Assembly (NCBI RefSeq): GCF_018682675.1
Contig: NZ_JAFMTR010000109.1
Span: 1 to 64,000, forward strand
Length of the DNA stretch: 64,000 bases
Direction of reading: 5' to 3'
Source of the DNA: Sphingopyxis soli
GTDB lineage: Bacteria > Pseudomonadota > Alphaproteobacteria > Sphingomonadales > Sphingomonadaceae
Shown here: positions 52,544 through 59,893 of the stretch, piece after piece
How positions within the stretch are numbered: position 1 is the stretch's first letter
Layout of the letters: each line of letters opens with the position of its first letter
Position numbers and translations under genes: made by a program
The notes under the pieces: model-generated
Seen by the model: only the letters and a program-made list of their open reading frames with translations
Databases searched by the model: none
Told to the model about the DNA's origin: nothing

Positions 52544-53377
52544 ATGCCCACCGCCAAACTTGCCGCCATGCTGCTGCTGACGCTGCAGGCCGGATCGACG
52601 CCCGCCCCGCCCGCGGCGGTACCCGACCCCCGCCGCCCGGCGCCGACCTTCGACACCGTCGCGCCGGCGCTGCCCGAACTGAAACACCCCGCGGTGCTGA
52701 TCGTCAGCAAGACCAACGGCTATCGCCACGACAGCATTGCCCAGGCGGTGCCCGCGATCGAAAAACTGGTGAAGGCGCGCGGCTGGAGCAGCTTCGCGAC
52801 CGAGAACGCCGCGGTGTTCAATCCAGAGAGCCTGGCCAAGTTCGACGTCATCGTCTTCGCCAATGCCAGCGGCGACATCTATACCCCCGAGCAGCGCGCC
52901 GCCCTTCGGGCGTTCATCGCGCGCGGCGGCGGTTTCGTCGGCCTCCACAGCGCGGGTGACGGCAGCCACCCCGACTGGTTCGTCCGGATGCGCGGCAACG
53001 GCAATTTCATCGGCCACCCGGGCGGCGCCGACCAGTTCCAGGCGGCGTGGCTGAGCGTCAAGGGGCGCGGCCATCCCGCGACCCGGCACCTGCCCGAACG
53101 CTGGCGCTGGACCGACGAATATTACAGCTGGGACGCCCCGCCCGCCGCCGACGCGCATGTGGTAGCGTGGCTCGACGAGGGCACGCTGCGGCTCGATCCG
53201 AAACTGCGGATGGGCGACGGCCATGCGCTGATCTGGTGGCGCTGCGAGGGCCGTGCGCGCATCTTCTACTCGGCGCTCGGCCACCGCGCCGAGGCATGGC
53301 GCGACGCGACGCACCTGCAGATGGTCAACGGCGCGATCGGCTGGGCGGCGCGCAAGGAAGGAACGGGCTGCAACTAG
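52544..53377 (+). CDS. ThuA-like domain protein
   Basis: 277 residues with a possible signal peptide (MPTAKLAAMLLLTLQAGSTPAP). The core is the ThuA/class I glutamine-amidotransferase-like fold: VLIVSKTNGYRHDSI, FDVIVFANASGDIYTPEQRAALRAFIARGGGFVGLHSAGD and DEYYSWDAPP. ThuA-like proteins are tied to trehalose and other sugar use, but the reaction is not established. No catalytic Cys of amidotransferases is seen. GGAGACCGGG lies before the ATG. Its stop is in the palindrome shared with the convergent N-acetyltransferase gene. Confidence 0.85.
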   Translation: MPTAKLAAMLLLTLQAGSTPAPPAAVPDPRRPAPTFDTVAPALPELKHPAVLIVSKTNGYRHDSIAQAVPAIEKLVKARGWSSFATENAAVFNPESLAKFDVIVFANASGDIYTPEQRAALRAFIARGGGFVGLHSAGDGSHPDWFVRMRGNGNFIGHPGGADQFQAAWLSVKGRGHPATRHLPERWRWTDEYYSWDAPPAADAHVVAWLDEGTLRLDPKLRMGDGHALIWWRCEGRARIFYSALGHRAEAWRDATHLQMVNGAIGWAARKEGTGCN

Positions 53378-53391
53378 GGTCCTGACCCTAG
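53374..53391. terminator. 18-nt palindrome joining two convergent stop codons (second copy)
   Basis: CTAGGGT-CCTG-ACCCTAG has the same 7-bp stem and the same 18-nt length as 60-77. It places the TAG of the ThuA-like gene (53375-53377) and of the N-acetyltransferase (53388-53390, minus) at identical positions. No T-tract is present. Confidence 0.55.
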
Positions 53392-54296
53392 GCGACGACC
53401 TCCGCCGTCGCCGCGCGCTCGATGACCCGGCGCCAGCCCGGTTCGGGGATCAGCAGAAAGATCTCGCGCAGCGCCGCCTCGATCGCATCGGCCGACAGGT
53501 GGCGTTGATCGATGCCGCCGTCGGCGCGGCGGATCGTCAGCCGGTTGTCGCGCAGGCCGTACCGCGCCTCGTCCGTCGTCCGTGCCGCAATTAGCTGGTG
53601 GCGGAAATGCGAGGCGGGATGCTGCGATGTGTACCAGTTGCCGACCTCGTAATCGATCGCGGGCGCGGGCGCATCTTCAAGGTCGTACAGCACCCGCCAC
53701 TCGTCCGCGACCGCGGCCTCGACGCGGTGGCCGCCGCCGTGCGGCGTGACGCGATAGGTTTCGTGCCGCGTCGGCTGCGCCGCGCCGGGCAGGTCCATGG
53801 CCAGCGGCTGCGGCGGCACCGTCGCGCCGAAGCCGACGTCGACCAGCCACGGCCGTCCGTCGAGCCTGACGCGGATGGTCATGTGGGTGCGCGGGGTCGC
53901 CGGAGCGTCGTCGGGCAGCATCCAGCGCACCCGCCCGATCAACCCCTCGGCGTCGAAACCCAGTTCGGAGAGGACGCGAAGGAACAGCGCATTCTGCTCG
54001 AAGCAATAGCCGCCGCGCCCACGGTCGACCAGCTTCGCCTCGATCGCCTCGGGGGCAATGTCGACCCCCGCGCCGGTGAGCGCGTCGAAGGATTCGAACG
54101 GAATCGCGGCCTGGTGCGCGGCCTGGAGCCATGCAAGCCCCTCCTGCGTCGGCGCAGGCCGTCTGGCGAGCCCGATGCGCGCCAGATAGCGCGACAGGAA
54201 GGATGGCCGTCCCGCACCGTCTTCGGGGCGATCTTCGGCCGGAAGCGGCGGCTGGCTGTGGTGCAACATCGGCAAAGGCTCCTCGAAACGAATCAT
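53388..54296 (-). CDS. Arylamine N-acetyltransferase
   Basis: 302 residues from the ATG at 54296 (AAGGG upstream); a TTG at 54320 is a weaker alternative. It is a cytosolic enzyme moving acetyl groups from acetyl-CoA to arylamines and hydrazines. The catalytic triad is clear: Cys98 in RGGYCFEQN, His138 in RTHMTIRV and Asp153 in LVDVGFG. The length is slightly above the usual 275-280 because of an N-terminal extension. A perfect CTCAA-N6-TTGAG palindrome lies 20-35 nt upstream, suggesting redox control. It converges with the ThuA-like gene. Confidence 0.93.
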   Translation of the reverse strand: MIRFEEPLPMLHHSQPPLPAEDRPEDGAGRPSFLSRYLARIGLARRPAPTQEGLAWLQAAHQAAIPFESFDALTGAGVDIAPEAIEAKLVDRGRGGYCFEQNALFLRVLSELGFDAEGLIGRVRWMLPDDAPATPRTHMTIRVRLDGRPWLVDVGFGATVPPQPLAMDLPGAAQPTRHETYRVTPHGGGHRVEAAVADEWRVLYDLEDAPAPAIDYEVGNWYTSQHPASHFRHQLIAARTTDEARYGLRDNRLTIRRADGGIDQRHLSADAIEAALREIFLLIPEPGWRRVIERAATAEVVA

Positions 54297-54315
54297 CTGC
54301 CGACCCTTGTGAAAG

Positions 54316-54331
54316 CTCAACCAAGGTTGAG
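54316..54331 (-). promoter_or_regulatory. SoxR/MerR-type operator before the N-acetyltransferase
   Basis: CTCAACC-AA-GGTTGAG is a perfect 16-nt dyad with the CTCAA-N6-TTGAG spacing of SoxR boxes. On the minus strand TTGATC abuts the left arm as a possible -35, as in MerR-family promoters. The -10 at 19 bp spacing is poor. No soxR gene is in the window. Confidence 0.5.
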
Positions 54332-54454
54332 ATCAAGACAAAGAGGAGGATTCCCCCGATCGCCTAATCCATCATTATATGAGGGGGTTACTCATTGCCA
54401 TCGCGCATCGGCTGGGGCACATTGTCCGCTGCAACATAAACGTCAGGAGACCCC

Positions 54455-55300
54455 ATGACCGCCCTACGCCTTGCCGCTGCGTTCGCCCCCGTTGCCCTGC
54501 TGCTCACCGCCACGCCCGTCCGCGCCGCGACCTGCGAGGAAGCCTTTGTGAAAAAGGGCAATGCGATCACCGGGCTTCGCTTCACGGCCGCGGTAACCGT
54601 CGCCGACCTGCCGCCCGCGGTCGCGATCGGCCAGATGCGCGGAATCGCCGCGGGCAAGGGCTATGACATCATGGCCGATGAGGCCGAGTTCGGGTCGATG
54701 CTGATCGAACAGCCGATGACCGGCGGCGCGCGCGCCTTTCCGATCCAGATCACCGCCACGCAGACCGGCGGTATCGGCACGGTCGTGATGGAGGCCAAGC
54801 TGCGCGCCGGCCAGTCGACGAAGACCGAGCTGGCGATGGCCGAAATGTGCGGCATGCTGAACGCGATCAAGGGCGGAAAGGCGGGTGCAGCCGCCGCGAA
54901 GAAGGGCGCGACCGCGACGACCGTCGCCGCCGCCCCGGTCAAGATCAGCGCGCTCGGCCTGTCGCAGCAAGTGTCGAAGGACACCGAGCGCAACGCCGCG
55001 GGCGTGTTGACGCGGTACAAGGGCAAGCAGTTCACCGTCGACGGCACCGTCGCCTATGTCACCAAGGACGGCAATGCCTTCCGCATCGGCTACAAGGTTC
55101 CGAACCCTTGGGAACAGGCGATCCGCCTGCCCAACCAGGCGCCGTTCAAGACCGACATCGTCTGCTATATGGCACCGGGCCAGGCCGCCTATTCGCTCCA
55201 GCTCAAGCCCGACAAGGCGATCAAGCTGACGGGCACCGTCGAGGATTTCGACGAGTATAAGCATGTCCTCTGGCTCAAGGATTGCCGACCGGCCCAATAG
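54455..55300 (+). CDS. Exported hypothetical protein with possible OB-fold C-terminus
   Basis: 281 residues with a signal peptide (MTALRLAAAFAPVALLLTATPVRA). Residues 25-140 form an alpha/beta domain (ATCEEAFVKKGNAITGLRF, LAMAEMCGMLNAIKGGK). After a Lys/Ala linker, residues 170-281 (YKGKQFTVDGTVAYVTKDG, IKLTGTVEDFDEYKHVLWLKDC) resemble tRNA_anti-like OB-fold domains found in exported proteins. Cysteines near both ends may pair. AGGAGA precedes the ATG. No function is known; it stands alone between divergent and convergent neighbours. Confidence 0.72.
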   Translation: MTALRLAAAFAPVALLLTATPVRAATCEEAFVKKGNAITGLRFTAAVTVADLPPAVAIGQMRGIAAGKGYDIMADEAEFGSMLIEQPMTGGARAFPIQITATQTGGIGTVVMEAKLRAGQSTKTELAMAEMCGMLNAIKGGKAGAAAAKKGATATTVAAAPVKISALGLSQQVSKDTERNAAGVLTRYKGKQFTVDGTVAYVTKDGNAFRIGYKVPNPWEQAIRLPNQAPFKTDIVCYMAPGQAAYSLQLKPDKAIKLTGTVEDFDEYKHVLWLKDCRPAQ

Positions 55301-55328
55301 CGCGGCGGAGGGAGCGTCCGATGCGGGG

Positions 55329-55350
55329 CGCCCCGCAGCGACGCGGGGCG
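55329..55350. terminator. GC-rich hairpin between convergent genes
   Basis: CGCCCCGC-AGCGAC-GCGGGGCG lies between the stops of the OB-fold-like gene (55300) and the DUF1801 gene (55359). It has no T-tract. Its place suggests a shared terminator. Confidence 0.45.
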
Positions 55351-55358
55351 ATCGAACG

Positions 55359-55766
55359 TTACGACTTGGTGCGTGCAGGCTTCGCAAGATTCGCTTCGAC
55401 CGCGCCGCGAACAAGCGCCCTGAACGCCGCGGCATCGACCCCGTCGCCTTCGAACAGATCGATCGCACGCCGGACATTGCCGTCGAGGCTCGCATTGAAC
55501 AGGCGCGCCGGATCGTCGATCGCCGCCCCCTTGGCGAAGGTCAGCTTGACCTTGTCCTTGTAGGTTTCGCCGGTGCACAGCACCCCCGCATGCTCCCATG
55601 TCGGCACCCCGCCGGGATTGGTCGGCTTGCGCCACTTGACCGTTTCGACGACGTCGGGATCGGCCTCGCGGATCAGGGCGCGGAGCTTCGCCAGCGTCGC
55701 GCCGCGCCAGTCGCCAAGCGACGCGATCTTGGCATCGATCAGCGCCGAGGGATCTTCGTCAGACAT
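55359..55766 (-). CDS. DUF1801 (YdhG-like) protein
   Basis: 135 residues. The middle carries the DUF1801 pattern: VVETVKWRKPTNPGGVPTWEHAGVLCTGETYKDKVKLTFAKGA. These small cytoplasmic proteins are related to the iron-chaperone/frataxin-like YdhG group, but the role is unproven. Standing alone, it converges with the OB-fold-like gene and diverges from the lipoprotein gene. Confidence 0.82.
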   Translation of the reverse strand: MSDEDPSALIDAKIASLGDWRGATLAKLRALIREADPDVVETVKWRKPTNPGGVPTWEHAGVLCTGETYKDKVKLTFAKGAAIDDPARLFNASLDGNVRRAIDLFEGDGVDAAAFRALVRGAVEANLAKPARTKS

Positions 55767-55935
55767 CCAAATCTCTCCTCACATCTGCTCGCCCGACAGC
55801 AATGGTACCTTTTCCGTCATCGCCTCGGCCCGGTAGCGTCGTGCCGACGATGACATGGCGGGCGCAACGATGCTAGGCTGCGATTCGCGCACCGCCGTGT
55901 CCGCTATCGGAAATTCGTGTTTCAGGGGGAAAGCC

Positions 55936-56490
55936 ATGACCATCCGCCGTTTGACGATATGCCTGCCCGCCGTGGCGCTGATGCTCGCCGCCTGCGGCGA
56001 AAAGGCCGGGGAGATGCCCGCGGGCGCCGCCACGACGACAGCTCAGGCCGCCCCGCAACCGACGCCTGCCCCCGCGCCCGCAACCGCCGCCGCAAAACCG
56101 GCCGAGACGCCCTCGCCGCTGCCACCGACGGCCGGGTCGAAGCTCGCCTCCTATGTTGGGAAATATCCGTTCGACAAGGTCGACGGCGTCGCGTGGAACG
56201 ACCATGCGCTCGTCAAGGCGGGCATCGCAGCCAGCGTCAAGGACAAGGCGGCGCTGAAAGCGATCACCACGCTCGATGGTCCGGCGGGCCCGATCGAGAT
56301 GCGCGGCGGCAAGGTCATGTCGTGGGCGTGCGAGGCGCATAATTGCGGCCCGCATCAATGGGCGGTGCTGGTCGACCCGCGCACCGGCGCGACCGACGTC
56401 TGCTATTATGACGAGGAAGCCGACGCCGCGAAATCGCGCTGGTTCCTGTCGACGGGCCAGGAGGAAAAACGCGACGGCAACTGCCAGTAG
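55936..56490 (+). CDS. Putative lipoprotein, unknown function
   Basis: 184 residues starting MTIRRLTICLPAVALMLAACG. LAAC at 17-20 is a lipobox, so Cys20 should be lipidated. A Pro/Ala/Thr linker (about 25-65) precedes a small domain with Cys-x-x-His-Asn-Cys (SWACEAHNCGPHQWAVLVD). This is typical of Ivy-like or DUF-type periplasmic proteins of sphingomonads, but no firm family match can be claimed. GGGGGAAAG lies upstream. An earlier in-frame ATG at 55855 would bury the lipobox and is rejected. Confidence 0.75.
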   Translation: MTIRRLTICLPAVALMLAACGEKAGEMPAGAATTTAQAAPQPTPAPAPATAAAKPAETPSPLPPTAGSKLASYVGKYPFDKVDGVAWNDHALVKAGIAASVKDKAALKAITTLDGPAGPIEMRGGKVMSWACEAHNCGPHQWAVLVDPRTGATDVCYYDEEADAAKSRWFLSTGQEEKRDGNCQ

Positions 56491-56568
56491 CGCGCGCTCC
56501 CGCGATGATTCGACTCTTACGCCCAATGAGAACATAATAGGAACATTGCCCGATTCGGAGGAAAACCG

Positions 56569-57153
56569 ATGACGCCGATGTTCCGCTATTTCCCGGGCTT
56601 TCAGGTTCCGGCCGACCGCGCCGGCTGGCTCGCGCGCCAATTGCCGCCGGTGGCGGGAGACCTGTTCGCCGGATTGAAGCCGCAGAATTACCACCTCACG
56701 CTCTGCACCATCGACGAAACCGCGGCGCCGCATCCCTTCCTGCGCCAGCGCGTCGCCAAGGCGTTCGAGGCCGGGCTGCCCGCCGCAGCGGCGATCCCCT
56801 TCGGCCGCATCGTCAGCAAGGACGCCGGCGCCGAACTAACCACCGTCGGAAGCATCGCCGGCATCCGCCAGCTTTACGAGGCGATCGTCGCGCTGCTCGC
56901 GCCGGAGGGGATCGAGCCCCGGTATCGTCAGTCGGGCCTGCGCCCGCACGTCACGCTGGGCGTTGGCCGACACCCGTTCGATCCGGTCCAGGTCGCCTGG
57001 CACTGGATCCCGCGCGAGCTCGCCCTGATCGAAAGCCATGTCGGCCACAGCCGCCATCGCGTCCTCCAAAGCTGGTCGCTGCTTGCTCCGGCGCAGGGCG
57101 CGTTCGACTTCATGGCCGACGAACTGCCGTCGCCGCTTCGCCGCGCGGCCTAG
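56569..57153 (+). CDS. 2'-5' RNA ligase-like 2H phosphoesterase
   Basis: 194 residues with the two HxT motifs of the 2H superfamily: NYHLTLC at about 43-49 and RPHVTLG at about 125-131. Members act on 2'-5' or cyclic phosphodiester bonds in RNA or nucleotides; the physiological substrate is unknown. GGAGGAAAACCG precedes the ATG. Its TAG overlaps the stop of the convergent OsmC gene (CTAG shared). Confidence 0.87.
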   Translation: MTPMFRYFPGFQVPADRAGWLARQLPPVAGDLFAGLKPQNYHLTLCTIDETAAPHPFLRQRVAKAFEAGLPAAAAIPFGRIVSKDAGAELTTVGSIAGIRQLYEAIVALLAPEGIEPRYRQSGLRPHVTLGVGRHPFDPVQVAWHWIPRELALIESHVGHSRHRVLQSWSLLAPAQGAFDFMADELPSPLRRAA

Positions 57154-57578
57154 CTTTCGAGCGTGTGTTCGAGCGTGATCTCGCAATCGAGCAGCTTCGA
57201 CACCGGGCAGTTCATCTCGGCCTCCTTCGCGATCGCCGCGAACTCGTCGGCCGATATCCCCGGCACCTTGCCGGTCAGCGTCAGCGCCGATTTGGAAATT
57301 TCGAACCCGCCGTCGACCTGATCGAGCGTCACCTCGGCGCTCGTCTCGAGCGAACCACCGCTATAGCCCGCGCGCGCGAGCCCGAAGGACAGCGCCATCG
57401 TGAAACAGGCCGCATGTGCCGCGGCGATCAGCTCCTCGGGGTTCGTCCCCGGCTGCCCCTCGAAGCGCGTCCCGAAGCCATAGGGCTGCGCGTTCAGCAC
57501 CCCCGATCTGGTCGTGATCGCCCCCTTGCCTTCCTTGCCGAAGCCTTCGTAGCGGGCGGATGCGCGATTGACGGTCAT
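57150..57578 (-). CDS. OsmC-family organic hydroperoxide reductase
   Basis: 142 residues of the OsmC subfamily. Both active-site cysteines are present: EELIAAAHAACFTMALSFGL and EAEMNCPVSKLL. The N-terminus VNRASARYEGFGKEGKGAITTRSG is characteristic. It should reduce organic peroxides in the cytoplasm using thiols. AAGGAG precedes the ATG. Confidence 0.92.
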   Translation of the reverse strand: MTVNRASARYEGFGKEGKGAITTRSGVLNAQPYGFGTRFEGQPGTNPEELIAAAHAACFTMALSFGLARAGYSGGSLETSAEVTLDQVDGGFEISKSALTLTGKVPGISADEFAAIAKEAEMNCPVSKLLDCEITLEHTLES

Positions 57579-57623
57579 GCGGAATCTCCTTCGGTTGAAA
57601 AGGCGGGACTCGGGAAAGGGCGC

Positions 57624-57827
57624 TCAGGCCGCAAGCAGCCTACGCCCGGCCCCGGCCCGCTTCCACGCCTTTTCATGGAAGAAGAATGCGACGGCATTGA
57701 TACAGGGCTCGACGATCGCGATCCCGCCCGCGAGCGCGACCGATCCGGTCATCACATAGGCGACGCTGAACCCGATGGTCAGATGGAGCGACAGATAGGT
57801 GAAGGTTTTGGCGAGGTCGGTCGGCAT
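57624..57827 (-). CDS. DUF2061 small membrane protein
   Basis: 67 residues. KTFTYLSLHLTIGFSVAYVMTG and a second hydrophobic segment (VALAGGIAIVEPCINAVAFFFHEKAW) match the DUF2061 family of two-helix inner-membrane proteins of unknown role. GGAGACC lies before the ATG. It is 45 bp upstream of the OsmC gene on the same strand and could be co-transcribed. Confidence 0.83.
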   Translation of the reverse strand: MPTDLAKTFTYLSLHLTIGFSVAYVMTGSVALAGGIAIVEPCINAVAFFFHEKAWKRAGAGRRLLAA

Positions 57828-57893
57828 GGCGGGTCTCCAATAGGAACCCGCAAATTAAGAATCATTCGCAATAGCCGCCAACGCAGCCTCTCG

Positions 57894-58253
57894 CTAACTC
57901 TGATCGATTTGTCGGCGCGAACCCCGCTCGACCCCCGCGCGGTCGAGTTCGGGACCCAGCCTCCCGGTCAGCCACAGCGCCCACATCCGGAAGTCGGCGG
58001 CGAGGCTCCACAGCGGATAGGTGAAGGTCGCCGGCCGGTTCTTCTCGACCCCGAAATGCGCGAGCCACGCGAAGAAATAACCCGCAACCGGCAAAGCGAC
58101 GAGCCAGCCCCACCGCGCCGTCAGCAACGCCGCCACCGCGATCAGCACGACAAGGCTGGTCCCGACATAGTGGAGCGCCCGCGTCCACGGCTTGCTGTGC
58201 TCGCGCAGGTAAAAGGGCCAGAATTCGGAGAAGTTCGTGTAGAGCCGTGACAT
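57894..58253 (-). CDS. Mpo1-like (DUF962) membrane protein
   Basis: 119 residues starting MSRLYTNFSEFWPFYLREHS. HYVGTSLVVLIAVAAL and GYFFAWLAHFGVEKNRPATF carry the spaced histidines of the Mpo1/DUF962 family; yeast Mpo1 is an iron-dependent dioxygenase acting on 2-hydroxy fatty acids. There are about three membrane helices. Whether the bacterial protein has that activity is unknown. The later start is chosen because the 12-codon extension is Arg-rich. Confidence 0.85.
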   Translation of the reverse strand: MSRLYTNFSEFWPFYLREHSKPWTRALHYVGTSLVVLIAVAALLTARWGWLVALPVAGYFFAWLAHFGVEKNRPATFTYPLWSLAADFRMWALWLTGRLGPELDRAGVERGSRRQIDQS

Positions 58254-58381
58254 GGCGCCAAGGATGCGCTGCCGATGGCGGCTGGTCAAACGAAAGACAT
58301 CCTGCCGTCGCGGCGCCCGATATTTCGGTATTCTGCGACCCTATGATAGAATCGCGTCCGCGTCGGACAGGGGAGGCGGTC

Positions 58382-58603
58382 ATGAAGAAATCGGTTCGTG
58401 CGCTCGTCGGGCTGGTCCTGCTCGACGCGATCATCATCGGCGGCGCCTGGTGGATGATCGGGCAGACGCAAAGCGGGGCATGGCATTCGAACGACCCGGC
58501 CGAATCGATCCGGCTGGTCACGACCTTTGCAGGCGCGATGGTCGGCATCGTCACCGTCGTGTTGCTGCTGGCTTTCTTCCGTCATCGCAGCGCCGGCAAC
58601 TGA
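58382..58603 (+). CDS. Small two-helix membrane protein
   Basis: 73 residues from the ATG at 58382, which has GGGGAGG 5 nt upstream. Two hydrophobic helices (VRALVGLVLLDAIIIGGAWWMIG and TTFAGAMVGIVTVVLLLAFF) are joined by a polar loop with an Arg/Ser/Ala tail. No family is recognised. It is divergent from the Mpo1-like gene, and a GC-rich inverted repeat (58609-58619 with 58634-58644) follows its stop. Confidence 0.65.
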   Translation: MKKSVRALVGLVLLDAIIIGGAWWMIGQTQSGAWHSNDPAESIRLVTTFAGAMVGIVTVVLLLAFFRHRSAGN

Positions 58604-58658
58604 ACGAAGCCGCCCGACCGTCACCTTTCGGGAGGTCGGGCGGCGCCGGCGGTTCCGT

Positions 58659-58686
58659 CCGGTCCCCCTTCGCCGGTCCCCCTTCG
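58659..58686. repeat. Tandem 14-nt direct repeat
   Basis: CCGGTCCCCCTTCG occurs twice without a gap, at 58659-58672 and 58673-58686, immediately left of the nested inverted repeats. The two copies are identical. Confidence 0.8.
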
Positions 58687-58800
58687 GATAAGCCGCCGCA
58701 ATGCTGTGCGGGGAAATTGTGCCCTCCCGCCGGGGTCCTGCGTGGCGGGAGGGCTGGCCCCGTGCCGGCGTACGGGCCAGCACGGAACGGGAGGCTTATC
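58687..58800. repeat. 114-bp element of nested inverted repeats
   Basis: The ends are GATAAGCC (58687-58694) and GGCTTATC (58793-58800). Inside are GCCCTCCCGCC (58721-58731) paired with GGCGGGAGGGC (58744-58754), and then CTGGCCC paired with GGGCCAG (58754-58780). The right end carries the stop of the small secreted-peptide gene. It could be a terminator, a structured RNA or a small non-autonomous repeat. Confidence 0.6.
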
Positions 58801-58978
58801 AGCGCGCCGCCTCGCGGACCTTCTGCACCGCGGGAAGAAGAAGGCCGATCAGGATCTGGATCGGACCGCTGCTGATCGTCATGCCGCCCTGCGCGGGCTG
58901 CGCCGACTGCGCCATCGCGGGGGTCGCCGACAGGGCGATCGTCAGGGCCAACACGGGGGCGATCATCTTCCTGGTCAT
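58799..58978 (-). CDS. Small secreted peptide (59 residues)
   Basis: The ATG at 58978 has AGAGGAAG upstream and opens MTRKMIAPVLALTIALSATP, a clear signal peptide cut after AMAQ. The mature part is about 35 residues: a short Gln/Ala/Gly stretch, then GPIQILIGLLLPAVQKVREAAR, an amphipathic or hydrophobic helix. There is no family likeness. The ribosome-binding site, signal peptide and codon use support a real gene despite its size. Its stop lies in the terminal arm of the nested inverted-repeat element. Confidence 0.68.
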   Translation of the reverse strand: MTRKMIAPVLALTIALSATPAMAQSAQPAQGGMTISSGPIQILIGLLLPAVQKVREAAR

Positions 58979-59122
58979 CGTCTCTTCCTCTCGATCTGTC
59001 CGCCGGGGGGGGCGGTTGATGTTTCGATGAAGAGTTTTTGCCGCATGACGTCACATCTCGCGGTGATCGCGGTCACTCGCGCGAAGAAAAATGACAAGAG
59101 ACCGAAAAGAAAGCGAAGAAAC

Positions 59123-59587
59123 CTATCCTGCTCGCTTCAGCCGGACCAAAGCCGCGTCGAGCGCCTGCAGAAATTGCGACCGGTCGGCCTTCGAGAAGGG
59201 CGGTGGCCCGCCGACTCCCTCGCCCATCCCGGCGCGCAGGTCGGCCATGATCGCGCGCGTCGCGATCGCGGGGCCGATCGACGCCGTGGTGAAGGGCTTG
59301 CCGGTCGGCGCGAGAACGGTTGCGCCTGCCTTGAGCGCGCGATCGGCGAGCAGGATGTCTGCGGTCACGACGATGCTCGTCGCGTCCGCCGCCTCGGCGA
59401 TCCAGTCGTCGGCGGCGTCGAAGCCGTCGGAGACCAGGATGCGCTCGATCAAGGGATGATCTGGCACGCGCAGCCGGCTGTTGCTGACGATCTTCACCGC
59501 AACCTCGTGCCGCCAGGCGACCTTGTATATTTCGTCCTTCACCGGACAGGCGTCGGCATCGACGAGGATTTGCGGGACGATGACCAT
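59123..59587 (-). CDS. YaiI/YqxD-family (DUF188) protein
   Basis: 154 residues. ILVDADACPVKDEIYKVA at the N-terminus and DWIAEAADATSIVVTADILLADRALKAG are signatures of the YaiI/YqxD family, which has a PIN/NYN-like nuclease fold; activity is unproven. It is the last gene of the ung-TauE-DUF427-YaiI run on the minus strand, 12 bp after DUF427. Confidence 0.9.
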   Translation of the reverse strand: MVIVPQILVDADACPVKDEIYKVAWRHEVAVKIVSNSRLRVPDHPLIERILVSDGFDAADDWIAEAADATSIVVTADILLADRALKAGATVLAPTGKPFTTASIGPAIATRAIMADLRAGMGEGVGGPPPFSKADRSQFLQALDAALVRLKRAG

Positions 59588-59599
59588 GCGGGAAACGGG

Positions 59600-59881
59600 T
59601 CAGCCGACCGCGACCCCCTTCCAGAACGCGATGCGGCCCGCGATCGCCGCTGCCGCTTCCTTGGGATCGGGATAATACCAGGCCGCGTCCTCGTTCACCT
59701 GCCCATCGGCGGTGACATTATGATAATGCGCCACGCCCTTCCACGGGCAAAAGCTGGTCGTCGCGCTGTCGGACAATAGCGCCGCATCGACCGCCGCGCG
59801 CGGGAAATAATGATTGCCCTCGACGACGATCGTATCGTCGCTGTCCGCAATCACCTTCCCGTTCCAGACCGCCTGCACCAT
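59600..59881 (-). CDS. DUF427 protein
   Basis: 93 residues covering the whole DUF427 domain: AVWNGKVIADSDDTIVVEGNHYFP, TSFCPWKGVAHYHNV and AWYYPDPKEAA. These small cytoplasmic beta-rich proteins have no established function. It lies 12 bp after the TauE gene and 12 bp before the YaiI gene. Confidence 0.9.
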   Translation of the reverse strand: MVQAVWNGKVIADSDDTIVVEGNHYFPRAAVDAALLSDSATTSFCPWKGVAHYHNVTADGQVNEDAAWYYPDPKEAAAAIAGRIAFWKGVAVG

Positions 59882-59893
59882 CGTTCGCCTTCC

